Counted from the stretch's first letter, positions 1-8,515 are shown. The stretch: 64,000 nt of DNA from Calothrix sp. PCC 7716 (GCF_019977735.1 NZ_AP025018.1:5212580-5276579), one strand, 5' to 3'. Notes: a model not told the origin generated them from the letters alone. Program-made: numbers and translations.

Positions 1-372
1 CACTGCGTCTGCTGAACCACGAAAACCTGCCACAGTTGAAAACCTTACAAAAACAGGAGTTTTTACAGATGGGTCTTGAAGGAACTTTGCCTTCGTCAAA
101 TCTTTAAGCGATTCGTATGGTTGAAAATAACCGTGGGCACCAACACCACGAGCATGAACAACGCGCTCAGGAATCCGCTCACGATTAAAGTGAGCATTTT
201 TCTCTAGCAAATGAAAATCTTCAAGCAGGGTTGGACCGCGTGTACCTGCTTTGAGTGAGTCGTTCGTATTATTGACTTTTACGCCTTCGTTAGTCGTTAA
301 TAACTCTCCCGGCTCTTTGCGAAACTTTTCTAAGTCCTGATTTTTGCTTTGCTCGTTGGTATGTTCGCTCAT
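1..372 (-). CDS. katE: Catalase, large-subunit (HPII/KatE) type, N-terminal part
   Basis: The gene runs off the left edge; 124 codons are visible from an ATG at 372. Catalases split hydrogen peroxide into water and oxygen in the cytoplasm. The translation has the N-terminal arm of large-subunit catalases ([14 protein letters not shown]), then [12 protein letters not shown] and AHGYF, which carry the distal catalytic histidine (His73 here), and [14 protein letters not shown], the next conserved block of the haem pocket. The extended N-terminus favours the large HPII-like clade over small-subunit catalases. The haem-ligand tyrosine and the C-terminal domain lie outside the window, so completeness cannot be judged. 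It is transcribed away from the rest of the window. The start is supported by the homology beginning soon after it. Confidence 0.9.
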   Translation of the reverse strand, partial: MSEHTNEQSKNQDLEKFRKEPGELLTTNEGVKVNNTNDSLKAGTRGPTLLEDFHLLEKNAHFNRERIPERVVHARGVGAHGYFQPYESLKDLTKAKFLQDPSVKTPVFVRFSTVAGFRGSADAV

Positions 373-689
373 AGAATCTTTGTGTACTAGTCCGTTTACG
401 AATCAAGGTATAAATACAGTGTTTTGCAACCAGCAAACAAACAGCTTTTACCATCCCAGCAAGCGTCTATTTCACGCACAGGATAATAAAAGCGTTTTTG
501 TAGGGTTTGTAAATTGTTTGTGTCGCTATTTATATATTCAAACTTTAAAATTCGGGCGCCATCAGCCACGAGGAGTAGTTGTTTTGAACTGTAGCTATAT
601 AAAAAGGCTGAGATTTTGTTTAATAAATAAGAAAACAGGCAAGGATGCCTGTTCCACAAGATTGATGATTTAATTTTGAGAATGTTTTA
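373..689. other. Intergenic stretch, no gene supported
   Basis: This holds the upstream region of the catalase gene and the 3' side of the RlpA-like gene. Short open frames on both strands read through a palindromic repeat and show no protein-like features. Apart from the repeat at 636-660 nothing specific is seen. Confidence 0.6.
636..660. repeat. Palindromic repeat, GGCAAGGATGCC family
   Basis: Inverted arms CAGGCA and TGCCTG flank AGGA and are followed by TTCCACAAG. The same core with the CCACAAG tail recurs at 5850-5874 (opposite strand), 17375-17400, 30075-30100, 36240-36270 (opposite strand), 36315-36341 and 45388-45415. All copies lie between genes. Members change both arms together (caggca/tgcctg here, cgggca/tgcccg elsewhere), as expected of a hairpin element. 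Confidence 0.8.
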
Positions 690-1646
690 CTAGTCTAGAA
701 CTTCTACTTTTACTGATGCGATACCGCTGCTAATCATACCCAGTTGTCTTGCGGCGCCGAGTGAAACGTCAATGATGCGACCACGGATGAATGGACCACG
801 GTCATTAATTCTTACTATTACAGAGCGACCATTCCAATTATTAGTAACACGAACGCGGGTACCAAAAGGTAGAGTGCGATGTGCTGCTGTTAAGTCATGA
901 GGATTGAATCTTTCGCCATTTGCGGTACGAGTTGAATCTCCATAGCCGTAATAAGAAGCTGTACCACTCTTTGTAGCTGTGACTCTAGCATTTGTATTTT
1001 GCTGTGACTTCTTAGCTACAGACTGTTGCTTAGTTGCTTGTGGCTTTTTAGCTGTGGGTTGTTGCTTAGTTACTTGTGGCTGTTTAGCTGTGGGTTGCTG
1101 TGGTTGGGTCTTTTCTTGTCGCGCAATAGTTGGTTGATTTAAAGGTTGGGCGCCACCAAGAAGTCTTCGTAAACGATTAGTAGCTTGTAATGTGTCTTGA
1201 GCTAAATTATTAGTTGTGTCTGGTAACCCAACGCTGGCATCAATTTTTATTAGTTCTTCACCGTTGACTTTGATGCTTTGTCCCTCTTTTGTCCAGCTAG
1301 CTGTAATTTGATTTGCGTCAACATTAGAAGCGACTAATTGATTAATTTTGGCTGCAATTGTATTTGCTCTTTCAACGGGATTTGTTTCTTGACCAACAAA
1401 GGTTAATACAGGAATACTGCGAACGTACAATGTTGCTGCTTGACGACCTGCAATTTGGTGTGCGTGGACTTGAGTAACTGTAGTAGGTGTACCTGGTTTT
1501 GCGGTTGGAGATGATTCTCCTGTTGTATCACCCGACGGTGGTAATTGCGGAGAGGTTTTTTTAGCCGTTGCAGCACTTGCAACCGAGGGTATTCCTAAAA
1601 CAGTAGTTGATAAAGCAACAACTGACCACAGCTTAGTATTATTCAT
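690..1646 (-). CDS. RlpA-like double-psi beta-barrel protein, exported
   Basis: The 318-residue protein starts with a signal peptide (hydrophobic to about residue 25, ending ASAA). A long linker follows, including a low-complexity stretch near residues 175-220 built from Gln, Thr, Lys and Pro repeats. A C-terminal RlpA-like double-psi beta-barrel occupies about residues 228-318, with [22 protein letters not shown] and VRINDRGPF. RlpA proteins act on or bind peptidoglycan; some are lytic transglycosylases specific for strands without stem peptides. A second protein with the same domain lies at 61867-63108. The repeats in the linker are also visible in the DNA as imperfect tandem copies. No SPOR domain is present. 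The barrel assignment is firm, the enzymatic activity inferred. Confidence 0.85.
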   Translation of the reverse strand: MNNTKLWSVVALSTTVLGIPSVASAATAKKTSPQLPPSGDTTGESSPTAKPGTPTTVTQVHAHQIAGRQAATLYVRSIPVLTFVGQETNPVERANTIAAKINQLVASNVDANQITASWTKEGQSIKVNGEELIKIDASVGLPDTTNNLAQDTLQATNRLRRLLGGAQPLNQPTIARQEKTQPQQPTAKQPQVTKQQPTAKKPQATKQQSVAKKSQQNTNARVTATKSGTASYYGYGDSTRTANGERFNPHDLTAAHRTLPFGTRVRVTNNWNGRSVIVRINDRGPFIRGRIIDVSLGAARQLGMISSGIASVKVEVLD

Positions 1647-1897
1647 CTGTTCGGTTTTTTTGATAATAGGGAACTAAGGCAAGATTTAAAACTCCAACTT
1701 GGTCAATTTATCAAAATCAAATCACTGTTTCCAAGTGATGTACATCACAATATTTTCTTTTTTTGGTAATATTATTTTTCTTTTCTGACCAAATAATATT
1801 TTTTTGTAGCCTTGTATACAAAAAATCCAGATTTTTATCTACCTTAAGATATACTTAACGTAATTTATATAACTATATGAACATTCGTTACTAGTGT

Positions 1898-3217
1898 TTA
1901 CTTTGGTAAACATGTTTGAAGATTATTTAGCCTTTCAATAGTTTGTTTGGTTTCATTTTTTTTGCCAAGCTGTGTGTATATGTCTACCGCGCGTTGATAA
2001 TCTTGGATAGCATTTTGCTTGTTGCCTAAAGTGCAATTTACAACTGCGCGGTTTATATGAGCAACAGCCGAATTGGAAGAAATATCAATTGCTTTTGTAT
2101 AATCGACAATAGCTGCTTGGTAATTTTTAAGGTAAGAGTGAGCGTTGCCACGTTCAATATAGGCATCAATATTTTGCGGGTCTAATTTGATAACACTAGT
2201 ATAAATATTAACTGAATCTTGATAGGCGCCTTGTTCAAACTTAGTTTGTGCCTGTGTTAATAATCTTTCATATGAATTAGCGTTAGATGCTCTAATAAAA
2301 ATCACTACTGTTGCAGCGGTAAAAACTAAAATCCAGATTAAAGCAGTTTGACTTACATACTTATAGTTTCTTGTCAATGCAGTTAAAATATTTGAAGCTT
2401 TAGCTGTGAGAGTTTTTTGTTCAAACAAAGCAATATCATCTGGCTGTAAACATAAAAATTTTTGAAGAGACTGTAGCTTTTGACGATCTTGTTCTGTAAT
2501 ACCTTTTTTACTGCGTTTAAAATAATCTAATTCTTTTTTATACTGTATTAATTTTTGTTTGTATTCACGTTGAGCTTGGGCAGTTACTTCCTGCTGTACT
2601 AAGTCGGCATCTTGATTTTTTATACCCAAGTAATTCTTTATATCGTTTAAATTATTTAAAGCTTTCGCTCGTAGTGGATATTCTTGAACGATTGCGGCGC
2701 CGTAACTATATCTATATTCTTGTAAACGCTGCTGATATTTTTTTATTTCTACTACAGTTGCTTCGATACCTTGAGATATATCAGCTAAAGCAGCATCAGG
2801 ATTTTGCCAACTCTTGACAGGCATACCATTTTTTGGTAGAGGAGCAATATCACCCAATAGCTTCTGCCATCCCTGAACTTGATATAAAAGTATAGGTATA
2901 GCAACAACCTCACCAAGAAAATGCTTTTCTTGTAATTTGGCGATTTCACTATTCCAGTCAATTCGATTTTGAATCAAACCCAAAAAATCCGAACTAATCA
3001 GTAATACGATTACATCAGCAGTTTGCAAATGGTAAGAATTCTTATAGTCTTCATATGTGTTTTCACTATGATGCTGATACCAAACCATCACAACATCCAA
3101 TTCTTCTAATCTCATCAAGTGTTTTTCTAACACAATTCTTAATTGCTCATCCTGATAAGAAGGAGAATAAGCGAAAAAAATCTTTATAGATTTAGCTGAC
3201 TCTGGTAGTAAAAACAT
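1898..3217 (-). CDS. TIR domain - membrane helix - TPR protein
   Basis: The 439-residue protein begins with a TIR-like domain (about residues 8-140): IKIFFAYSPSYQDE opens it, VIVLLISSDFL forms the central strand, and DWNSEIAKL holds a Glu in the place of the NADase glutamate of TIR enzymes. A helical region follows (about 150-280), then one hydrophobic helix near residues 288-308 and two to three TPR units (about 310-430, with NIDAYIERGNAHSYLKNYQAAIVDYTKAI-type spacing). TIR domains either scaffold signalling complexes or cleave NAD+; TPRs bind partners. It stands alone between an RlpA gene and a 420-base gap, so no operon partner hints at the role. A signalling or defence role is inference. 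Confidence 0.72.
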   Translation of the reverse strand: MFLLPESAKSIKIFFAYSPSYQDEQLRIVLEKHLMRLEELDVVMVWYQHHSENTYEDYKNSYHLQTADVIVLLISSDFLGLIQNRIDWNSEIAKLQEKHFLGEVVAIPILLYQVQGWQKLLGDIAPLPKNGMPVKSWQNPDAALADISQGIEATVVEIKKYQQRLQEYRYSYGAAIVQEYPLRAKALNNLNDIKNYLGIKNQDADLVQQEVTAQAQREYKQKLIQYKKELDYFKRSKKGITEQDRQKLQSLQKFLCLQPDDIALFEQKTLTAKASNILTALTRNYKYVSQTALIWILVFTAATVVIFIRASNANSYERLLTQAQTKFEQGAYQDSVNIYTSVIKLDPQNIDAYIERGNAHSYLKNYQAAIVDYTKAIDISSNSAVAHINRAVVNCTLGNKQNAIQDYQRAVDIYTQLGKKNETKQTIERLNNLQTCLPK

Positions 3218-3637
3218 AACTATAAATATAAGTAGAACTTCACCCAGGCAAATTTAATACACGTAGAGACGCAATTAATTGCGTCTCTACAACGTTCGGA
3301 TTTTACAAACGATTTAGGACTGCTATATATACTGCTACTCAACATTTAGCAAAAACCGCAAATTAAAGCAATAGAACGAGTAGCTATTAATACTTGAATA
3401 TCAAAAAAATTATACAACTTATATTTGAGGATATAATGGCGCCGAGTATCTATAAATCATTACATACTAATTAATCATGGCGCCTAACCTATACTCAAAT
3501 CAAGAGGTTATATTATTAACATAAAAAGTGTATAAATTATATCTAAATTATCTTGTAGTGTAAAAAGAATCAACTAGCTATTAGCAGCATAGTAAAAATT
3601 TAATTGTATAACAAAATTTTGCGAGCTACTTTTAAAA
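3218..3637. other. Intergenic stretch with a palindrome and paired GGCGCC sites
   Basis: This AT-rich gap lies between divergently transcribed genes, so it should carry promoters for both. It contains the 28-base palindrome at 3263-3290 and two ATGGCGCC sites about 41 bases apart (3438 and 3479). No open frame in it looks like a gene. Confidence 0.6.
3263..3290. repeat. GTAGAGACG palindrome, copy 1
   Basis: A perfect 28-base palindrome: GTAGAGACG, a self-complementary AT-rich centre, then CGTCTCTAC. Related copies lie at 22955-22983, 36155-36182, 40656-40683 and 54354-54381. The outer arms are conserved and the centres differ but stay self-complementary. Confidence 0.85.
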
Positions 3638-4018
3638 ATGGTCGAGGTTATGTACAATGTTACTAACTTAGACGTAAGAATTCACTTAAATACCAAAAAT
3701 ATGACACAAGCATCTTCATGTCAAACACGTCGTAGAGGTAGAGTATTTCCGGATCGACAACTATCAAAAGAAGAGTTGGAGCAACGAAAAGCAGAAAAAG
3801 AAGCTTTTTCTCAACGTTGTCGTTTAATTTTCGACCGCGTAAAGCCTGAACTAATTAACGACCATTATGATTGGTTCATCGTAATTGAGCCAGACAGTGG
3901 AGATTATTTTATTGACCCAGATGAAAACATTGCTAGAGCAAAAGCTGGTGATAAACATCCTGGCAAATTACGCCTAATCATGCGAATCAATGAAACAGGA
4001 ACCTGTGGCAGAATATGA
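3638..4018 (+). CDS. Hypothetical protein coupled to a retropepsin-like gene
   Basis: The 126-residue protein has no family I can name. It has a basic patch (QTRRRGRVF near residue 30), a charged helical segment (about 43-62), then a compact C-terminal part with WFIVIEPDSGDYFIDPDE and GKLRLIMRINETGTCGRI, which read like a small conserved fold. The stop overlaps the next start as ATGA (4015-4018), so the two genes are probably translationally coupled. The start is uncertain: in-frame ATGs lie at 3638, 3650 and 3701, none with a good ribosome binding site. The tight pairing suggests it acts with the protease-like protein. Confidence 0.65.
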   Translation: MVEVMYNVTNLDVRIHLNTKNMTQASSCQTRRRGRVFPDRQLSKEELEQRKAEKEAFSQRCRLIFDRVKPELINDHYDWFIVIEPDSGDYFIDPDENIARAKAGDKHPGKLRLIMRINETGTCGRI

Positions 4019-4383
4019 TAACAGGTCAGTTTAATAACCAGGGTGAGCTAGTATTTGAAATTAGTTTAGTAGCAGCAGATAATGATCAGTTACTAGTCAA
4101 TGCGGTTCTTGACACGGGTTTTACTGGCTGGTTAGCACTTGACACTCAAGATGCAGAAAGTCTTGGATGGACTTTAAATACACAAGAGCAACGTAAAATG
4201 AATACTGCATGGGGAGAAGCCGACTTTGACATCTATAACGGAACAATATCTTTAGATGGTGAACAATTTACAATTGAAGTTTTGGCAGGAAATCAGTTTG
4301 AAGACATTCTTTTGGGTGTATATTGGCTGCAAATTAAGCCTTTAGTCGCAAATTTTGCTGCAAAGGTGTTGACATTGGGTTAG
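4015..4383 (+). CDS. Clan AA (retropepsin-like) aspartic protease domain protein
   Basis: The 122-residue single-domain protein carries the retropepsin active-site motif VLDTGFTGWLAL (catalytic Asp33). Behind it come the flap-region strands and the hydrophobic ILLG motif (FEDILLGVYWL) typical of clan AA proteases. Such proteins work as homodimers, each contributing one DTG. No signal peptide or membrane segment is seen, so it should be cytoplasmic. Its start overlaps the stop of the upstream hypothetical gene by four bases. The substrate is unknown; the upstream partner could be its target or regulator, which is inference. Confidence 0.78.
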   Translation: MITGQFNNQGELVFEISLVAADNDQLLVNAVLDTGFTGWLALDTQDAESLGWTLNTQEQRKMNTAWGEADFDIYNGTISLDGEQFTIEVLAGNQFEDILLGVYWLQIKPLVANFAAKVLTLG

Positions 4384-4389
4384 CCTATC

Positions 4390-5082
4390 TCAACTAGCTT
4401 TACTAGGCAAAATTTCTTGTAACCTTGCGACCATTTCCGCACGCGCGCTCACTTCAAGCTTACGAAACATTCGCTTTAATGCTTGTTTAACAGAGTTTTG
4501 TGTAATCCAAAGTTTTTCTCCTATTTCAGCATTAGTTAAACCGCGTGCTACTAGTTCGGCGATTTCTAATTCACGTGGAGTTAACAGACTCGAAGCAGTA
4601 ATATTAGTAGAAGATGGTTTAGTTGCTCGCAAGCTAGCTAGTTTTGCTGATAAATGTAGGCATAATGCGCTTAAATCAGCTAAATCATTGGCTGTAAAAG
4701 CGGGGTTTCCTTTGGCGCGCGCTAAATTTAATGTTCCCACAAGGCGCCCGTCAGCAACAATTGGACCACTCATAACATGCGCGTGGTCATCGCGCGAACA
4801 AAATTCTTTCCAGTTACCAGCAGGTAGTATTAATTGTTCATGTGCTGGTGCGTGACGTTCAACAACATATTTACCAACAGGGTTTCCCCGCAAGCAAACT
4901 TCAGGGATATCAGGAAAACCTTGAGCATTTACCTTTACTTCGGGTTGCTCATCCAATAGATAAATACCCCAACGTTGAACGTCAAAGTGTTCCCCTACCG
5001 TCTCCATGATAGCGAGTTGCAGTTGTTGTTCGGTTTGAGCGCTAGCTATTGCATCAAATACGGTGTGGAGCTCATTTGGCAT
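4390..5082 (-). CDS. GAF-LuxR family transcriptional regulator
   Basis: The 230-residue protein has an N-terminal GAF-like sensor domain (about residues 5-150, with GPIVADGRLVGTLNLAR) and a C-terminal LuxR helix-turn-helix (about 168-225: LTPRELEIAELVARGLTNAEIGEKL and then the recognition helix). There is no receiver domain, so it is not a classical response regulator; a small molecule or redox cue read by the GAF domain is likely. It is divergent from the DUF3386 gene with 108 bases between start codons, and that gene is its most probable target. The downstream end meets the convergent retropepsin gene. Confidence 0.85.
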   Translation of the reverse strand: MPNELHTVFDAIASAQTEQQLQLAIMETVGEHFDVQRWGIYLLDEQPEVKVNAQGFPDIPEVCLRGNPVGKYVVERHAPAHEQLILPAGNWKEFCSRDDHAHVMSGPIVADGRLVGTLNLARAKGNPAFTANDLADLSALCLHLSAKLASLRATKPSSTNITASSLLTPRELEIAELVARGLTNAEIGEKLWITQNSVKQALKRMFRKLEVSARAEMVARLQEILPSKAS

Positions 5083-5190
5083 AAGTGTACCCAGTTGGGG
5101 TCTAGGCGGACTGACTCGATTACTTCTATCTTAGTAAATAACAGAAGCAAGTCGAAAACTAACATATATAACAGTTTATAGGAGAAGTAC

Positions 5191-5844
5191 ATGACAGCCA
5201 CACAAGTATCAGCCAGAGAGCTTTTCCGCGCTGCCTACGAAAACCGTTACACCTGGGACAAAGATTTCCCTGGTTACACCGCTGATATTACCTATAAATA
5301 TGACGGTAAAGAGTATACAGGTAAAGTGACTATTGGCGCCAATATGAAGGCGGAAGTGTTGGGTGTCGAAGACGAAGAGGCACAAAAAGCTATTCACGGT
5401 CAAGCATGGGAAATTGCCGTTCACCGTGTCCGTCGTACCTTTGAACAAACCCACGGTGAAAACACCTTTACTTATGGCGCCAAAGATGAAGATGGTGCAG
5501 TAGAACTATTAATGGGTGGTAAAGCAACAGGTGACAAATACAAAGTTCGTAACAACGAAGTTAGCCTAGTTCACCGTCACATTCATAATGTAGTCGTCAC
5601 TATCAACACCTTCAGCAGCCATGATACAGGTGAAGGATATCTTTCCCACACCTACGACTCGATATACCATGACCCTCAAACAGGCGAACAAAAAGGTGGT
5701 AAGAGCTTTTTTGTAGATGAATATGAAAAAGTAGGCAAATACTTTATTCTCAACCGTCGCCAAATTACTACCGAAGTTGATGATAAACCCTCAGTTCAAG
5801 AATTCATCTTCTCCAACATCAAATTACTAGACAAAGCTGAATAA
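5191..5844 (+). CDS. DUF3386 family protein
   Basis: The 217-residue soluble protein is recognised as DUF3386, a family of unknown function found mostly in cyanobacteria and plant plastid lineages. It is rich in beta-strand-like segments (ADITYKYDGKEYTGKV, NVVVTINTF) and ends with a conserved region around FILNRRQI and FIFSNIKLL. A purine-rich AGGAGAAG lies just before the ATG and supports the start. It sits divergent to a GAF-LuxR regulator, which probably controls it. No signal peptide or catalytic motif is visible. A GGCATCC palindromic repeat follows directly after the stop and may end transcription. Confidence 0.85.
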   Translation: MTATQVSARELFRAAYENRYTWDKDFPGYTADITYKYDGKEYTGKVTIGANMKAEVLGVEDEEAQKAIHGQAWEIAVHRVRRTFEQTHGENTFTYGAKDEDGAVELLMGGKATGDKYKVRNNEVSLVHRHIHNVVVTINTFSSHDTGEGYLSHTYDSIYHDPQTGEQKGGKSFFVDEYEKVGKYFILNRRQITTEVDDKPSVQEFIFSNIKLLDKAE

Positions 5845-5849
5845 AACCT

Positions 5850-5874
5850 CTTGTGGAGCAGGCATCCTGCCTGC
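5850..5874. repeat. Palindromic repeat, GGCAAGGATGCC family, reverse copy
   Basis: This is the reverse-strand form (CTTGTGGAGCAGGCATCCTG and on) of the family at 636-660. It starts six bases after the DUF3386 stop codon and can form a hairpin there. Confidence 0.8.
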
Positions 5875-5967
5875 ACAAAATTTTAAATTGTATAATCCTG
5901 GTTTTCAAAAGAAGCCAGGATTTTGATTTTTCAGTAATGCCATCACTTCAACTTGAAGAAAATAAGG

Positions 5968-5990
5968 TGGGCAGTGCCCACCCTACTACT
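5968..5990. repeat. GGTGGGC/GCCCACC palindromic repeat
   Basis: GGTGGGCAGTGCCCACC forms a strong hairpin followed by CTACTAC. Similar units are at 34979-35003 and 44667-44688. An in-frame ATG just upstream would put this repeat inside the next gene, which is why the later start at 6031 is preferred. Confidence 0.75.
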
Positions 5991-6030
5991 ACAAAATAAT
6001 TACACAGTTATACAAGATATTAACAACTCA

Positions 6031-6996
6031 ATGCTACTAATCATAGTAATCACCGCACTATGTATTCTAGGAATTTTATCACTTACAAGCTATTTCGCTT
6101 GGTTTTATCCCATAGAGCTATTAACACACTTTAAAGTACAATATTTTGTTGCAGCCTTAATTTTAACAGGAATATTACTAATATTTCGCCAAAAACGTAT
6201 TCTAAAAAGTAAAGTGCCAATTTTACTTGGATTAGTAGTTATTAGTTTAAATATCGTTGAAATATTACCTTGGTATCTTCCTAATTCGCAACAAGCGACA
6301 AATCAAACACCTCAAATCAGAATCGAAAGTTTTAATGTTAACGTTGAAAATGAAGAATATCAACAATCTATCGATATTGTTCGTAAAGATAACCCTGACA
6401 TTGCGTTATTTATTGAAATTCATGACACCTGGTACAATAACTTAAAAACTGGTTTCAAAGATATTTTTCCTTACTCGTTTCGCAGTCCTGGTGGTGGACT
6501 AGCTGTTTTTAGCCGTATACCGCTTGAAGACGCGCGCGGTGTAAACTTAGATGAAGTAGGTCATCATTTAGTAACAAACTTTAATATAAATGGAAAAACT
6601 ATTCATTTTATTGGCACACACCCAATGGTACCAGTTAAACCCAAGACTTTCCATCGTCGTAACCGTCAACTAGCCGCTTTAGAAAAATATATAAATCAAC
6701 AGCAAAATTCTGTAATTATTGCAGGTGACTTTAATTTAAGTCCTTGGTCACCATATTACCGGAAATTTATTAAAAAAACAAATTTACATAATACACGTTT
6801 AGGTTTCGGCGCCTTACCAAGTTGGCCTCGTCCAGCTACACATGTTAGGATACCTAGCTGGTTAATACCGCTATTAAATATTCCTATTGACCATTGCTTG
6901 GTGAGTAAAAACTTTGGGGTGGTGAATACCTATGTTAGTCAACATGGAAACTCTGACCATGCAGCAATTGTAGTAGATTTGGTATTGCGTTCTTAG
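6031..6996 (+). CDS. Membrane-anchored endonuclease/exonuclease/phosphatase-fold enzyme
   Basis: The 321-residue product begins with about three hydrophobic helices (residues 1-80), so it is anchored in a membrane. An EEP catalytic domain follows. Visible EEP motifs in order are SFNVN (Asn metal/substrate ligand), FIEIHD (metal-binding Glu), FIGTHP, AGDFNLSPWS (Asp/Asn pair), IPIDHCLV and the C-terminal NSDHAA with the catalytic Asp-His. All core residues are present, so it should be an active metal-dependent phosphohydrolase; nucleic acid, phosphoinositide or lipid substrates all occur in this fold. The open frame extends to 5953, but those 26 extra residues come from the intergenic repeat at 5968-5990. 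Confidence 0.83.
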   Translation: MLLIIVITALCILGILSLTSYFAWFYPIELLTHFKVQYFVAALILTGILLIFRQKRILKSKVPILLGLVVISLNIVEILPWYLPNSQQATNQTPQIRIESFNVNVENEEYQQSIDIVRKDNPDIALFIEIHDTWYNNLKTGFKDIFPYSFRSPGGGLAVFSRIPLEDARGVNLDEVGHHLVTNFNINGKTIHFIGTHPMVPVKPKTFHRRNRQLAALEKYINQQQNSVIIAGDFNLSPWSPYYRKFIKKTNLHNTRLGFGALPSWPRPATHVRIPSWLIPLLNIPIDHCLVSKNFGVVNTYVSQHGNSDHAAIVVDLVLRS

Positions 6997-7001
6997 AAAA
7001 T

Positions 7002-7031
7002 CCCCCCTAACCCCCCTTGATAAGGGGGGAA
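7002..7031. terminator. G/C-tract hairpin after the EEP gene
   Basis: CCCCCCTT and AAGGGGGG form an 8-bp stem around a three-base loop, six bases after the EEP stop and before the convergent nuclease gene. No clear T-run follows, so it may be a repeat-type bidirectional terminator rather than a classical one. Confidence 0.5.
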
Positions 7032-7051
7032 TAAGAGCGTGAAGGATTTAG

Positions 7052-7906
7052 TTAGTTATTGTCTTCAATATCGTTTAGTGCTTGCTGAAACTCAGAAATA
7101 TTTTGAACAGTTGCCGAACATGTTACTAGTTCTGTCAAAACAGTTAAGTCTTCAATTTTATTTAATTTCTGGGTAAAGCTTGAAGGTACCTTGCCAAAGC
7201 GCGCTTTCAAAATAGACAATATATTCTCACGCGCATTTTTCAAGCTACCTTCTAACATTACATCCTGAAAGTAACGTGTCTGTTTCAAGTCATCTAGTCC
7301 AAACATGGCCTCTAACTCCTGTCTGCTCAATTTCGGAAACTTGTATACCAGTATTTTATCTATTAATTCCAAGATTTTCTCTTGCTCTTCAACTTTGGCA
7401 ATTTGAGTTTTTGCCTGTTCTGCAAGCTCTTTAGCTTTTTTACCAGCTTTGGCTTTAGGCTCTACTACCAAGTTTATCATTCCTAACCCAAGGGATGATG
7501 AAGCTGTTTTTGGTAACTCATCCAGATATATCCTGGTCAGGCGCCCGCTGTCAAAATATTCTTGATATTGTGGTAATTCACCCGTATCTAAGCTTTTACG
7601 AGCAAAAATTGCTACAGCACGCCAGTTTTGCTTTGGTCGATACTGTTTCAGGTATAAAGATATTTCTCCAAACAAGTCCCAGTAGAAAGCATATTTTTTT
7701 CGGAACTGTACCTCGACAAAATATATAGAGTTTTTAGAATTTTTAGCTGCTGGTAAATAGATGCCATCAAAGCGAAACGCTAATTCTTTAACTTCTTTGG
7801 ACGAAAATCGGTAACTATTGGCTATTGTTGGTGATTCTCCTATTAGTTCAAATAATAGACTGGGCATAGTTTGGAATAACTGATAGAAAATGGTATCCGT
7901 TCTCAT
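7052..7906 (-). CDS. Rpn/YhgA-like PD-(D/E)XK nuclease family protein (DUF2887, DUF4351)
   Basis: The 284-residue protein has an N-terminal nuclease-like domain with the PD-(D/E)XK pattern: RFDGIYLP supplies the Asp and YFVEVQFRK supplies the Glu-x-Gln. This matches DUF2887 proteins, which are related to transposase-derived Rpn nucleases. The middle (about 160-200) is a charged coiled-coil-like helix, and the C-terminus (about 225-280, ENILSILKARFG) resembles DUF4351. Such genes are common in many copies in cyanobacteria; Rpn relatives cleave DNA and some are tied to recombination or phage defence. It stands alone between converging and diverging neighbours. Confidence 0.8.
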   Translation of the reverse strand: MRTDTIFYQLFQTMPSLLFELIGESPTIANSYRFSSKEVKELAFRFDGIYLPAAKNSKNSIYFVEVQFRKKYAFYWDLFGEISLYLKQYRPKQNWRAVAIFARKSLDTGELPQYQEYFDSGRLTRIYLDELPKTASSSLGLGMINLVVEPKAKAGKKAKELAEQAKTQIAKVEEQEKILELIDKILVYKFPKLSRQELEAMFGLDDLKQTRYFQDVMLEGSLKNARENILSILKARFGKVPSSFTQKLNKIEDLTVLTELVTCSATVQNISEFQQALNDIEDNN

Positions 7907-8035
7907 ATTTGGCTAGATGCTGAAAATCACCATTTAATCATCTAGTGAATAGGTACTATTTCTGTCTTTTTTTACAAATATTAAGGTGAACACTTTTGAT
8001 ATAAAATAGCGTATAAATTTTAACTGTTACTAATT

Positions 8036-8425
8036 TTACATTTGCAATTTGTGAATATTATCTTCCCAGTTTTTTCCATCAAATGCCACTATTTCAAAGT
8101 TTGAGATTACGTCTCCATCTAAGCAACGCGCGTTTACGTCAATACAGTCTGGGTGACTGCGAGGTATGTAAAATGAATGTATACCGCAGTTGCTACAAAA
8201 TTTATGCTTTGCTATTCCGGTGTTAAATGTATATGTTTGTAATGTTTCTTCTCCTTGGAGTAATGTAAATTTATCTTTTGTAACAATTAGATGTAGAAAG
8301 CCTTTTTTACTGCATATTGAACAGTTACATTCGTCTAGTTTGTGGTTGTCTACTGTGACTTGGAAGCGGACGGCGCCGCAATGACATCCACCTTGATATG
8401 TTATTGTTTTGTTGGTTGTTGGCAT
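8036..8425 (-). CDS. GFA (glutathione-dependent formaldehyde-activating-like) family protein
   Basis: The 129-residue protein is a zinc-binding GFA/CENP-V fold. The cysteine pattern is GGCHCGAV, then CNCSICSKKG, then KFCSNCGIHSF, which supplies the structural and catalytic zinc ligands. The fold was named for formaldehyde-glutathione chemistry, but many members have other or unknown substrates. The frame extends to 8464, but the first 13 residues would come from the ACCACAGAG repeat at 8444-8470. The ATG at 8425 gives the family's usual N-terminus, so it is used here. Confidence 0.85.
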   Translation of the reverse strand: MPTTNKTITYQGGCHCGAVRFQVTVDNHKLDECNCSICSKKGFLHLIVTKDKFTLLQGEETLQTYTFNTGIAKHKFCSNCGIHSFYIPRSHPDCIDVNARCLDGDVISNFEIVAFDGKNWEDNIHKLQM

Positions 8426-8443
8426 AGTTTTAAAAGGATTTTT

Positions 8444-8470
8444 ACCACAGAGTCGCAGAGGCACAGAGGA
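8444..8470. repeat. ACCACAGAG-CGCAGAGGCACAGAG repeat, copy 1
   Basis: A 27-base unit matching 34200-34225 with one difference in the core (AGTCGC here, AGACGC there). Both copies lie just upstream of a gene start. It is not palindromic, unlike most repeats of this window. Confidence 0.75.
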
Positions 8471-8515
8471 AGAGAGGGAAGAGTGGGTTGATATATAATT
8501 ATTATTTTAGTATTT

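Noticed and set aside
344-673. Overlapping open frames on both strands after the catalase start
   Set aside because: They run through the repeat at 636-660, lack any protein-like feature and overlap the upstream region of katE.
7052-7906. Rpn-like nuclease as part of a mobile element
   Set aside because: No inverted repeats, target-site duplication or transposition partner were seen around it; such genes are common as single copies in cyanobacteria.
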